This document shows, in pieces, positions 32,822-43,689 of a DNA stretch of 64,000 nt (the stretch's first letter is position 1; every line of letters begins with the position of its first letter). The notes under the pieces were generated by a model, which was given only the letters and a program-made list of their open reading frames with translations, ran no database searches and was not told the DNA's origin. Source of the DNA: Balamuthia mandrillaris (Eukaryota; Discosea; Longamoebia; Balamuthiidae); contig JAVKOQ010000016.1 in NCBI GenBank assembly GCA_031835245.1, positions 310,001 to 374,000 on the forward strand, given 5' to 3'. Position numbers and translations under genes: made by a program.

Positions 32822-33873
32822 TTAATGTTGTTGACGGAATGTCTTCTCCGAGGAAGAAGAACAGAGAAGCTTAGACTCTTTCCTCTCTTTCGCAGAGGGA
32901 CGCCCCCGTTCTGTTGTTGCTTTTCGTTCTGTTTTTCTTTCTTTGCTTTGGCTAATCTCTTCTTTTCTTTCTTCTGCGTTTTCTTAGAAATGCGTTTATG
33001 TTTGTCTTTGATACGTTTCTCTGATGCTCTCTGTCGCGCAGGACTTATTCCGATTCGCTCTTCATCTGCTTCAACATTAGCAACATAGAAGAGAACGAGA
33101 GAGCATAGTCAGGTAGCAACGAAGAGACAAGACTGGCAGAGAGAAAAAGTGTCGCTTTACCTTTTGTTTCGGCTATTCTTTGGGCTACATATTTGCTAAG
33201 TTGTGGAAAGTAGGTTCGTTGTGTCTCTGCAATGTACTCGGTCAAATCCGCGCCAACAGTCATCAAACTCAGTTGTTGGTTGACAAGAAAGGGAAGATCG
33301 TTTTGGATGATGCTGATGGCGCTGTATTCCTTCAGGCTGCGGACTCCTCCACCAAATATAGCCAAACGAAGTTTGTCTTGTTCCAGTGAGTAGGGCTCGC
33401 CGTTAGCCTTTGGTGGTAAACACTCTGTTGCTGTTACTCCTTTTAAACAAAATTAAAGAGATAAGCACAAGAAAAGAATGAAGAGAATGCCTAGAAAGTA
33501 CCATCAGCATTTCTGAGCTGTAGTTGCTTCTCACGAAGCTCGTCGTCATTCTTTTCTTCTATGCTCTCGCACGCAAATGGAAAGAAAGAGCGCCAGAGTG
33601 CGTCACCATCGTTACACAATGGCAAAGGTTCCTCTTGGTGGTTACTTTGTTGTTGAAGAAGAAAGAGCGCTGAGGACTTATTCGGTTTTATCGGTACCAG
33701 TTGTTGAGATATGGCAGCTTCTCTTGCTGCGAAAAAATCAGTGCTTTTTGCTCGTTTCACGCAGGAGCAGTTCAACAAAGTGCGTACGATTTGTTCTTGC
33801 TGTGCTTTCACCGCTCTTTATGAATGAGAGAAGAGAACAGAGTAGGAGAAATGAGAGGAGCAGAAAAAGCAGC

Positions 33874-33911
<38 letters not shown>

Positions 33912-34707
33912 AAAACCGAGGTAAGAAAGAACAAGAATGAAAGAGTCTACCTATGCAAAGGAAGATCGCCAAAGCTATCACGTAATAGTACATTAGCACC
34001 ATATTCAAGCAACAATAAACAAACGTCAGCATTTAAAGAAGCTGCTACATGCAACGGACTAGTTGGATTTCAACAAGAATCGTTAACAACAGTGCAAATA
34101 TAAGTAGACAGAGGAATGAAGAAGCAACCTATGAAACGAATCTCCAGAAATATTCATAGCATCAGGATCAGCTCCAGCCTCTAACAAAACTCGACACAGC
34201 TCTACATTGTTGTGAGATACAGCATGATGAAGTGCTGTTTGACCTTCTGCATTCATGGCAAGCACGTCGGAGCCATGTTCCAATAATACTCTACATACGT
34301 TACAATTCCCTTTGGAAACAAATAAATAACAAGTCAACAAAGAGAGAGAGAGAGAGAGAATAGTTTAGAGAGGCACCTTCTTCGGCAGCAACGAGCAAAG
34401 GAGTTTCGCCAGAGGCACGATACCCAAAAACGGTGCCCTCCTCGGCTTCTTCATCTTCATCGCTGCTGTCACCTTCTCCTTCTTCATCACTACGACTGAT
34501 GTTAGCGCATACGTTCACTTCCGCGCCGGCTTCCAGCAACAAACGAACTATTTCTGCGTTCTTTTCGGCTGCGTGTTTGTCTGTTAGCATCGGCTCATAT
34601 TTCTTGTCTCTTGTCCCTCTCGCTTCTTGTTTCGTTCTTGTTCTCATTCTATTCTTTCGTCTTCTCTTTTGTTTCGTCATCTGTTCTCTCATTCTCCTGC
34701 TCTTCCA

Positions 34708-34746
<39 letters not shown>

Positions 34747-34795
34747 TCTCTCTCTTCCTCTCTCTCTCTCTTCCTCTCTCTCTCTCTCTGTCCTT

Positions 34796-34835
<40 letters not shown>

Positions 34836-35383
34836 CTCCGCCTTCTTCACTTCACTATAGTTTCGTATGTCAAGCTCTTCGTACCAGCAAAGTGTAAAGG
34901 AGTGGAGCCATCCTCCGTTCGTAGGTTGGGATCAGCGCCATGGGCCAACAACACTTTCACCATCTGTTGTTTGTAAATGGGTGGCATGAGTCAGAACGAC
35001 AAAGACAAACTCAACAAAAAAAAAAATACTTTAGGATGAGCTCTGCAACTGTTTGATACAAAAAAGAGCGGCCAAACAAAAAAAAAGTTAGAAAAAAAGA
35101 AAGAAAGACAGAAGACAAAAAAAAAAGGATATACCTCGCCACATGAAGTAAAGTCCTGAAGAAGAAAGCAGAAATTTTTGTCAGGCTGGAAAAAAATATT
35201 TTAAAAAAAGAGTGTTGCAGCGAACCAGTTTCCGTCAAAAAGAGTGTTGACGTGAACGCGCGCTGCTTCTCCCTCGGCCTTTGCCTCGGAGAGCCAGCGA
35301 CCCACCTCCTTGGCTTTGTTTTGGCTGACCGCAGCGAACAACAGCTGTTTTCTTTGCTCCGCCTCCCCCGCGTTTTCCTCCAT
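32822..35383 (-). CDS. Ankyrin-repeat protein with long basic C-terminus
   Basis: Minus-strand multi-exon gene starting at the ATG at 35383 (MEENAGEAEQRKQLLFAAVS). Canonical ankyrin units follow: MVKVLLAHGADPNLRTEDGS (about 34970), VRLLLEAGAEVNV (about 34550), CRVLLEHGSDVLAMNAEGQT and ELCRVLLEAGADPDAMNISG (about 34290-34150), and LLLEYGANVLLRDSFGDLPL (about 34020-33960). These differ from the GCPW-type units of the F-box genes. After the repeats come exons at about 33810-33505 (FFAAREAAISQQLVPIKPNK) and 33430-33160 (SIIQNDLPFLVNQQLSLMTV), then a very basic tail (KRIKDKHKRISKKTQKKEKK) ending at 32822. The tail suggests nuclear or nucleic-acid contact. The family is not named; protein-protein interaction is the safe role. 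Confidence 0.65.
34705..34835 (+). repeat. (CT)n microsatellite
   Basis: CT dinucleotide tract, antisense to an intron of the ankyrin gene. Confidence 0.85.
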
Positions 35384-35565
35384 CTCTTCGCTTTCCTTGT
35401 TGTACTATTTTTGTTATTTTTTTTCTTTTTTGTTGTCACATACTACAAAGGAACAATAACAAAAGTTCAGGTTTTGGGGAGCATGTTTGCCCGCGTGGTA
35501 TTGCTCTAACCATTACGACCTTAACTTTCTTCCCTCCTACCTTGAAGTTTCCACCTAAAACATAT

Positions 35566-35738
35566 GATTTTTCATTGGACAATAGTTTCAACAATGACGT
35601 CAGCAAAGACAAAAATGGCTTAAGATTGTCCAATGAAAAATCAAAGATGTTCCAATCAGATGAAAGATCTGCAATGACGTCATAATATCTGTCGACTTAC
35701 TTCGATCAGCCAAAAGTTATTGATTGATTTTTTATTGG
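35566..35738. promoter_or_regulatory. Three CCAAT-type elements and a GTCGAC site in a divergent promoter
   Basis: Between the ankyrin gene (start 35383, minus) and Bdp1 (start 35811, plus) lie GATTTTTCATTGG at 35566, its inverse CCAATGAAAAATC at 35630, GTCGAC at 35691 and GATTTTTTATTGG at 35726, the last 73 bp before the Bdp1 ATG. The first two form an inverted pair. No exon is seen in 35384-35810. Confidence 0.5.
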
Positions 35739-35810
35739 TTGTTTTTCAAATATGAATCATACAGAGGCCCACGTCAGCCCCCAACGTTGAGAAGGAAGAA
35801 AAACAAAGAG

Positions 35811-36955
35811 ATGTCGGGAATTCCCAAAGTGCGTTCACGGCGGTCGGCTCCATCACCCACACAAACAACACCACAGCCTCAGCATGAGTCCGCAGAAGGT
35901 TCCTCCATCATTTCTCTCTCTCTCATTTGCTCATCTCCTCTCCGCTCAGCTCATCTCTTGCGCGTAGCGGTAAGCATTTGAATCTCACACATACATACTA
36001 AAAACAAAAGGTACAATAGCCACCCCTGTCACCGGTGAGAAGCGACGCCAGCCAGCCACACCAAACCTACGCAGCTCTGCACTGCCACGGCAAGCCAAAC
36101 GAGCGAGGCAGCACGCCCCCGGCAAACCACCACACGAAAACGGTAGCGAGCAAGCGGTGCAAACGCTGAAGAATGTCATTCGCGCCAACCAAGGCAAGGA
36201 AATGACCAAAGAACAACAAACGAACGGGGCTGCTTCTTCCTCTCGCGGCCCCGCGCAACGCTCTCTCTCTGCCTCCTCCTCTTCCTCTGCTGCCGCTGAA
36301 CCTCCCGAAGAAACGTATGCTTGTTCTTTCTTGTCGTTTCTTTCATTCTTTCTTTCTTTCTTACGAAACGAAAATCAAAACAGTCGCTCTGAGCCCTCCT
36401 TTGCGCCTCAGGTAACCATCGTCAATGGCCAAATCGTATTGAACCCAGAGAGCCTGGTCATCCAGGCGCAAGGGCGCAAGGACCTCAGCCAGAGCTTCAA
36501 CTATGTGACTGAGGGCAGCAACCAGAACCCCAATACGGCCTATCGCCGGCGCAAATGCTCCTCCGAGAAGTGGAACAAGGAGGAGACCAACAAGTTTTAT
36601 AGGGTTAGTTTGTTTTTCTTTCTGTCTTCTCTTCTTTTCGTTTTCGTTTCTTTCTTTCTTTTTCTTAAAGCACAAACAAAAAGGCGTTACAAATGTATGG
36701 GACAGACTTTACCGCCATCCAACTCCTCTTCCCAACGCGCACCCGCCGACAAATCCGCAACAAGTTCAAGAAAGAGGAGAAGGACCACGGCAAAAGGGTG
36801 GACGAGGCCCTGGCCAATCGCATCCCCATCGACTTGGAGCAGTACAAGAGCTTGGTGGCGCAACAACGAGAGAACCAACAAGCTTCATCATCAACAACAA
36901 CAGCAGCAGGAGAAGGAGGAGAAACGAGTCATGGCAAAGAGTCGCCATCTTCTTG
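35811..36955 (+). CDS. BDP1: TFIIIB subunit Bdp1 (SANT-domain protein)
   Basis: Bdp1 is a subunit of the RNA polymerase III initiation factor TFIIIB. Exons: 35811-35899 (MSGIPKVRSRRSAPSP); about 36010-36315, joining as AEGTIATPVTGEKRRQP; 36385-36603 (VTIVNGQIVLNPESLVIQ to EETNKFYR); about 36685-36955. The SANT domain spans the last junction: KWNKEETNKFYR then ALQMYGTDFTAIQLLFPTRT and RQIRNKFKKEEK, which is the Bdp1 signature. Upstream, the conserved 'IVNG-IVLNPESL' block is also typical. A Ser/Ala-rich linker and a Gln/Ser/Thr-rich tail flank the domain. At about 280-300 residues it is short for the family. It lies 230 bp upstream of an initiator tRNA gene, itself a polymerase III target. Confidence 0.85.
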
Positions 36956-37184
36956 AAAACAAAAAAAAAAGAAAAAGAAAAAAAGAAAACAAAAAAAGAA
37001 AATAAAAAAATAATAGAAAAAATACAGCAATTAATGGCGTCAAATGCAGCACAAATGGTGCGGTGTTTTGCGGTCAGTATGCAAGAAATGCAAGGAATGA
37101 GAATTCCCCGCTCATTCTTCGTTGCTAGCGAACTTGATGGGAGGAAAGAGCTGCCCCGGATCAAGTAGCAAGAAAACAGCGAAA

Positions 37185-37256
37185 AGCAGAGTGGCGCAGC
37201 GGAAGCGTGGTGGGCCCATAACCCACAGGTCGGAGGATCGAAACCTCTCTCTGCTA
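37185..37256 (+). tRNA. Initiator tRNA-Met (CAT)
   Basis: 72-nt cloverleaf. The acceptor stem begins AGCAGAG and ends CTCTGCT. The anticodon arm is GTGGG-CCCATAA-CCCAC with anticodon CAT and C at position 33. The T-loop is ATCGAAA instead of TTC, the mark of eukaryotic cytoplasmic initiator tRNA. There is no intron. A T-run terminator follows (TTCTTTTT, about 37263-37271). A near-identical copy lies at 43508. Confidence 0.95.
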
Positions 37257-38216
37257 ACTGTCTCTTCTTTTTAATTTTTTTTAGCATTCGTTTTTGTTAT
37301 GCCTTCAGCTATTTCTTGAATGCAGGAAACAAGCTTAACTTCTACCTTGTGGACCACCACATTCCTTGTCTTCTCATCCCTTTTGGTCTCTATCTGCTTT
37401 GCTTTTTTTCTTTCTGGGCTCTATTTTTAATTATTCTGACCTCATTGGCTGTTTTTATGCTATTTTGCAACATGCTCTTGTTGAGGCAGCTGTGAAGGAG
37501 GTGATGATGGGCAATTGCTCCAGCTGTTTACTATCTCAGAAGAGGTACCAAACATTTAACATTGGACCACAACCAATGGCCTTGATGAATACCAATGCTC
37601 AGGCCTTTAACAACAAATGAAAATAGATGAACTTGCATCGAAAAAGCTGAAAACCAATGGACCAGCTTTGGAAGTGAAGGTGAACATGCCGAGTTGGGAC
37701 GGCCCGCTGCGCCCACAACAACCACAACCCTTTATACCCCTTCTGCTCCTCCTCCTCCTCCGCAACCCCAAGCCAACGTGACAAGAACAAAGCTTGAGAC
37801 CGAGAGGACGGTGTTGTTTGTGGGGTTGCTTCAGCTCTCCATGGTGGACGGCCAAGAACGTCCTGCCCAAGCCACCTTGCAGCCCATCCGGAGCAGTTCT
37901 CTGGCGAGGATCACACCCCTTGTTGGAGCCACGCACCTCCAGATGCAGTTCCACTTCTTTTTTGTTTGTTTTTATATTAAAAAGCCCTTTCCCCTGTGGT
38001 CTGGCCGGTTCGCGCTCCCATATGCCACTAGCTGGCGCTCCTTCGTGTATCCACCGCCACCCATATTCTCCCTGGGATGGGTTGACAGTTGCCCAGGGCG
38101 TGCACCTCGAACCGCGGCTTTCTTTTGTCCGCATTCCCCACCACCCCGTCGGCAGACATTCCTCGCATAGTTCAACAAGAAAGAAAAGAAAGAAGAGAGA
38201 GAGAGAGAGGGAGAGA

Positions 38217-38278
<62 letters not shown>

Positions 38279-38294
38279 CAGAGAGAGAGAGGAG
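37257..38294 (+). other. Unresolved locus, possibly a damaged or unrecognised plus-strand gene
   Basis: Frames on the plus strand look coding in pieces: EAAVKEVMMGNCSSCLLSQK (about 37483), an ATG frame at 37618 (MKIDELASKKLKTNGPALEV), then in another frame TKLETERTVLFVGLLQLSMV to about 37950, then HPYSPWDGLTVAQGVHLEPR (about 38065). No intron borders that reconcile the frames were found, and stop codons separate them. Minus-strand frames here are Arg/Ser strings. A GA repeat (38185-38294) leads to the next start. It may be a pseudogene or a gene with very short introns. Confidence 0.3.
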
Positions 38295-39469
38295 ATGGAA
38301 CACAGCGTCGCCTCCAGCACAGCTGCGACGAGCCTGCAGGCGAAGCAGAAGAAGCGGCAAAAGATCTTGGTGTTGGGGGCGGGCATCATCGGGCTCACCA
38401 CCGCCACGTTGCTGCAGCGGCACGGCTACGACGTCACCATTTGGGCCAAAGAGATCCCCCCAAACACTACTTCGAATGTTGGTTTGTTTTTTTTCTTTCT
38501 CACATCAACGAAGAAAGAAAAAGAAAAAGTTTGATGCGATTTGATTTTTCGCTCACTCGATTTATTTTATTTTTTTTCAAAGCGGGTGGTTTGATGTGTC
38601 CCTACATCTCCTTTCCCAAGGACAAGGTGCTGCGCTGGACAAAGGAAACGATGCTGGTGTTTGGCGAGCCGCAGAACGAACCGTTCGTCACCCGCCAGTC
38701 CTTCTATGAGCACTTTGAGGCGCCCACCGCTGATCCTGAGTGGTAACGCTACCCTTTCTTTGCGTTTCGTTAATCACTTTTGTTGTTGTCTTATGTTGTT
38801 GTTGTAATGCTTGCTCCCCCCTGCAAAACAACAAAGGTCCGTAGTCATTCCCGTCACTCGCCTTGTGCCAAAAGAGCGAGCCAAAGACTGCATTGATGGT
38901 TGCTATCTTCTTGCTTCTTGTTTTTGTTGCTGTTGTTGATCCTCATCTTGTTCTTGTTCTTCTTTCTTCTTCTTCTCTTTCTCTTCTTGCTGCTGTCTTC
39001 GTTCTTCGTTCTTCTATCTTCTTTCTTCTCTTCTTCTTTCTTGCTTTTCTGCTCGTTCTTTTACCAGGTATAAGAGCAGAAAGCTTGGTCGTTGAAGTGG
39101 ACGCATACCTCCAACACCTGCTTGACCAGTTCGGAGAGAGCGGGGGTATGCTGGTGCTCACCACCGTCCATCACATCGGCGATGCGTTGAAACACTTTGA
39201 CATTGTTTGCAACTGTACTGGTTTTGGCTCAAGATGGTTATTGAATGATGATAAGGTTTGGATAACAAGAGAGAAGAGAAAGAGAAAGAGAAAGAGAAAG
39301 AGAAAGAGAAAGAGAAAGAGAAAGAGAAAGAGAAAGAGAAAGAGAAAGAGAAACGACGAAAGAGAAACGACGAAAGAGAAAGAGAAAGAGAAACGACGAA
39401 AGAGAAAGAGAAAGAGAAACGACGAAAGAGAAAGAGAAACGACGAAAGAGAAAGAGAAAGAGAAAGAGA

Positions 39470-39523
<54 letters not shown>

Positions 39524-40136
39524 AAGCCTAGAAGTGAATAATGTTGCTAAATGCCTGTTTGTTCAGCTGGTTCCTGTTAGAGGTCAAGTACTTCGGGTGA
39601 AACAACAAGGCCTTTGTCATACAGTAGCACTTTTCTCTTTCTATTGCTTTCTTTCGTTTTCTTTTCTAAAGTTTTGTCTTCTCAAACAGGCGTCCAAAGA
39701 ATCGCCGGAGAATATCTCCTACTTTATCAGCCGGAAGAACGACATCATATTAGGAGGCACCGCCCAATACCACAACTTAAATCTCTCTGCAGATCCAGCC
39801 GACACCCAACGCATTCTCAAAGGGTGCTGGGAGCTGGAGCCTTCACTTCGCGACTGTTCCATCTTGGAAGTTCGTGTTGGTCTCCGTCCCTCTCGCTCTG
39901 AGATTCGGTTGGAGGCGGAAGAAGTGATGGAAGATAGGAAGAAGGAACGAGAAGAAAAGCAGAAAAAGAGGAGAAAGTTTGTGATACATAACTATGGACA
40001 TGGCGGATCGGGCTGGACGCTTTGCTGGGGATGCGCAAAGGAAGTGTTGGCGTTGGTGAATGAGAAGGTGGCGCTGCAGCAGGACGAAACGGAGGAGGGC
40101 CGTCATGTGACGAAGCAGCAAGCAGCGCGCCTTTGA
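38295..40136 (+). CDS. D-amino-acid oxidase family flavoenzyme, peroxisomal
   Basis: This FAD enzyme deaminates D-amino acids (D-amino-acid or D-aspartate oxidase) with release of peroxide. The ATG at 38295 precedes the FAD-binding Rossmann motif ILVLGAGIIGLTTATLLQRH. Exons join in frame: SNV-AGGLMCPY (38486/38582), EW-SVVIPVTRLVPKERAKDC (38743/38838), DG-IRAESLVVEVDAYLQHLL (38898/39068), FDIVCNCTGFGSRWL to 39255, then LVPVRGQVLRVKQQG (about 39568) and the last exon from about 39691 with SYFISRKNDIILGGTAQYHN, GLRPSR and the FAD/substrate signature NYGHGGSGWTLCWGCAKEV. A charged insert (EEVMEDRKKEREEKQKKRRK) precedes that signature. The C-terminus ends ARL, a PTS1-type peroxisomal signal. Substrate preference cannot be told. 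Confidence 0.88.
39270..39520 (+). repeat. (AGAAAG)n with CGACGA units, then (GA)n
   Basis: Intronic hexanucleotide repeat in the oxidase gene. It is interrupted by GAAACGACGAAAGAG units, the exact reverse complement of the variant unit at 31408-31680. It ends in a GA dinucleotide tract (39478-39518). Confidence 0.9.
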
Positions 40137-40431
40137 GTGCTTCGTTTATTTATTGTAAACTCGATCCTTTCAGGCTTTACCTGGCAATGAGGTAGCTTTC
40201 TGAAGCTTCTGCTTCAGGTAACGCGTCGTCGCGTTCAAGAAGTATCATCGTTATCATTTGACTATGGCTTGTGTCCGCTTTCAAAGGAGCAAGTGCGCCA
40301 TGGAGCTGCATGATTGTTGTCTGCCTGTTCTTCTCATTAATGTTTTCGCAGCTGCGTTGCCCACGACGCACCTGGTCTTCTCCCTTGCTGATTTGAATGA
40401 TTGAAAGAACACTGCTCTAGCGGTTGTTGGA

Positions 40432-40483
<52 letters not shown>

Positions 40484-40487
40484 AAAA

Positions 40488-40523
<36 letters not shown>

Positions 40524-40594
40524 AACAGAAAGAAAGAAAGAAAGAAACGACAAGAAAGAAAGAAAGAAAGAAAGAAACGACAAGAAAGAAGAAA

Positions 40595-40663
<69 letters not shown>

Positions 40664-41355
40664 AACGGAAAGAAAGAAAGAAAGAAAGAAACGACAAGAA
40701 AGAAAGAAAGAAACGACAAGATAGAAAGAAAGAAAGGAAAACAAGAGAAGAAAGGACAACAAAAAGATAGGGGAAAGGTTGAAGAGGTTGACGGCGTACC
40801 ATGCAGGGTTTGTTAGAATGTAAATTCTAGGGGGATCCCCCCAGCCAACGTGAAACGAAGGCTGAAAGGGATGTGTTCGCATTGTGTTATGGAGTTTAGC
40901 AACTCTCCTTGGCGGTCGCTGGTCGCCAGGGTCATATGCCGACCCCGAGGCAACCCACGGCCCAAAGAACCCCGAAGGAAGTACTTTTTAGAATTTCAGT
41001 CCACAAAAGGAGCCACTTAGGTGCTCGCCGCTACTTTGAACCTGGTGCTTAAGCCTCTTAAGATGAATTCGAAGTAGCATGTGCAACATTTTTGCAACCA
41101 AAATTCTTCAAACCGTTCTTTCTTTTTTCCCCTTGAATGACCTCCAGCCCTTCGTTGCCCTCTTTGAACACCCCTCCCAGGGCCTTGGGTTTGGTATTGT
41201 GGTTTCCATTCCATTTTTTTCACTGATAGAGGTGGCGCCTCTTTGTTCCATTTAAAGTCAAACGTTGATCAAATCGTCGACAAAAATCAAACCTCAACAA
41301 AAAGAAGGACAAGAAAGACAAGAGAAGCGAAGAGAAGAGAGGAGAGGAAAGAGGT
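40137..41355. repeat. Intergenic interval with a (GAAA)n tract at 40430-40740
   Basis: The tetranucleotide GAAA repeat carries GAAACGACAAGAAAG variant units, the reverse complement of those at 3957-4501. Outside the repeat (40137-40429 and 40741-41275) no exon is supported. GTCGACAAAAA at 41276 lies 80 bp before the next start. Confidence 0.8.
41276..41286 (+). promoter_or_regulatory. GTCGACAAAAA element
   Basis: It lies 80 bp upstream of the ATG at 41356. It is the same motif as near the armadillo, ROCO/F-box and PARN-like starts. Confidence 0.4.
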
Positions 41356-43434
41356 ATGTTGGTGCGACGGAAATCGATCTACATCGTTTTGGTGGTGGTG
41401 ATGGTGGTGTGGTCGTTCCACCTCATGACCAGATCGCCAACGACTTCAACGTATGTTCCGCCTACTGCCGCTCCACCGCTTGCTGCTCCCTTCCAAGAAC
41501 CGCCTCCCACGGTGTCGCACCCTCCCTTGCGCCAAGACGCTGACGGCAACGAACAAGGGGACCTCGAGGAGGAGCAGGCAGAACAATATGAGGACGCGGG
41601 AGAGGAAATACATCATGAGCTTGACGAAGAGTACGTCCATGAACAAGAAGAAGAAGAAGAGGAAGCAGAACTGGCAGAGCGTGAAGCAGAGGAGAATGAA
41701 GAAGAAGAACTAGAACAAGAAGACGGCTTTAACCCGTATGTTGAAGAAGACCAAGATGAAGGTGAGCTTGACGACCATATCGACCACGAACTTGACCACG
41801 AGTACCTCACCGAACGGCCTTATGGAGAAGAAGAAGAAGAAGGACGAGAAGCGCAGCCACCGCAACAAGTGGAACAAGGCACCAAACCACAAAAACAACA
41901 TCGGCCTGACCCAAACTCTGCCAGGCAGAAACAAAGGGAGGCCGACGAGAAAACCCGGCGCATGCGCAGCCGGGAGGCCATCTCCGTGCTGCTCGACTAC
42001 CACTACGACCGCAACGCCGGCATGTGGAGCCGCAACAGCGCCGAGACCGGCTGGTGGAACTCTGCCAACGGGGTGGAGATCCTGGCCAACTTCCTGTGGT
42101 ATACCGAGCAAAGCTTCCATCGGGAGGGCAGCCAGAGGGTGAGGGAGAGGGAGGAGAAGGAGCATGACTTGGGAGTGCTGAGGAAGAAGGTGAAGGGGCA
42201 GATAGAGAACACCTTTGGCAAGGCGGACATTGGAAAGACCCTTCGTGGCCAGTTTTACGATGATGGCGTAAAGACTCTCTCTTTCCTATTGTTGCGCTTT
42301 GTCCTTCCTGCTAAACCAAAACAAAAAACCAAATTCAAAAAGGGATGGTGGGCATTGGCATGGCTGCGCGTGCACGACCTCTTCTGTAGGGACGGGATCC
42401 TTCCCCCCTCCTCCTGCATTGACGGCGGCATCTCCATTGAGCCCCACTCCACTCCAACCTCCCGCTCGCCCTACCTCCAACGCGCCATGGACATATTCTC
42501 TCACATGGCCAAGAACGCCTGGGACGAGAAGCAATGCAAGGGAGGAGCCTGGTGGAGTAAGGCAAACAAGTACAAGAACGCCATCACCAACGAGCTCTTC
42601 CTCTCCATCGCCGCTCGTTTGCACCTCGCCCTGGGAGATTCGGCCTCTGCCGTTCGTTTTCCTTTAGACCTGATGCTCTCTCCGGTGGAGCAACAGCGAA
42701 AGGAAGCCAAAGAGGGAAGAAAAACGAAGCAGCTGACGACCATGACGCAGAAGCCGGTGCACACCGCCTTGGGTTGGGCTCAGAAGAGTTGGTGGTGGTT
42801 GGAGAGGTCGGGGATGATCAATGCGGAAACGGGCTTGATCAATGATGGCTTGTTGGAGGATGGCTCCTGCAAGACCAACCTGGGCATCACTTGGACTTAT
42901 AATCAGGGCGTACGTTTTCCTACTTGTTGTGCTTTGTGCTTCATTCGTTGATCCCTTCTGTATTTTTCTTCTTTCATTAACTTCAAAACAACAATAATAG
43001 GTAATATTGAGCGGACTAGCGGACCTCTACGAAGCCACCAAAGACAAAAACTACATCAAACAAGCCACGAAACTGGTGCAAGCCGTCATGAAGCACCTCG
43101 TCCACGATAACACCGAGGCCAAGGTCCTGCGCGAGCCCTGCGAGAACCACCCCGTGCTCACCTGCGACAAGGACCAACGCCAGTTCAAAGGCATCTTTGT
43201 CCGGCACCTGAGATACCTCATGGACGTTGCCGCCGAGTTCAGGGTGTTGGACAGCCGAAACGAAGCGGCCCTGCGAGAGTTTTTGGAGGGCAACGCCGAG
43301 TCCGTCTGGAGCCACGCCAGGGACGAGAGGAACAACCGGTTTGGGCTGGAGTGGGGCGAGCTGAGGGTGTCGCATAGGGATGCCACCACGCAGATGGCGG
43401 CCATCGATGCTTTGAACAGCGTCATGGCTTTGTA
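41356..43434 (+). CDS. Membrane-anchored GH76-family glycosidase (alpha-1,6-mannanase type)
   Basis: GH76 enzymes cleave or transglycosylate alpha-1,6-mannan. The ATG at 41356 opens a basic stretch and a signal anchor (IYIVLVVVMVVWSFHLM), then a long acidic Glu/Asp linker to about residue 190. The catalytic domain starts near 41985: MWSRNSAETGWWNSANGVEI, then FYDDG which, after a 72-bp intron (42271-42342), joins GWWALAWLRVHDLF. The paired Asp in YDD is the family's catalytic pair. Further landmarks are GGAWWSKANKYKNAITNELF, TWTYNQG spliced to VILSGLADLYEATKD (42909/43002), and RQFKGIFVRHLRYLMD. The stop is at 43432-43434. Fungal homologues (Dfg5/Dcw1) act in wall biogenesis; here the type II anchor suggests a Golgi or surface role. 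Confidence 0.85.
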
Positions 43435-43507
43435 AGAGGGAGAGAGAGAGCGAGAGAACGAGTGGACTCTTCTCTATTTTTTCTTTAAAACAAAAAAGGA
43501 ACAGTAT

Positions 43508-43579
43508 TAGCAGAGAGAGGTTTCGATCCTCCGACCTGTGGGTTATGGGCCCACCACGCTTCCACTGCGCCACTCTGCT
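43508..43579 (-). tRNA. Initiator tRNA-Met (CAT), second copy
   Basis: Reverse complement of the gene at 37185 with one visible difference in the D-loop (GCAGTGG instead of GCAGCGG). It has the CAT anticodon and the initiator-type ATCGAAA T-loop. The downstream terminator is a T6 run (CCTTTTTTG) on the minus strand, near 43494-43499. It lies 73 bp beyond the GH76 stop, in opposite orientation. Confidence 0.95.
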
Positions 43580-43689
43580 TTTCGTTCGGTTGGGTCGGAC
43601 GCCGTCTGTTGGGTGAAAAGCAACCCCTCGGCTGGCTGCGGGGGGCGAAGAAGAAGAAGGCGGAAGCAACTGGGAATGCTCATGCTTGC

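Noticed and set aside
40281-40882. Overlapping Phe/Leu/Ser and Lys/Glu frames
   Set aside because: Translations of the GAAA repeat.
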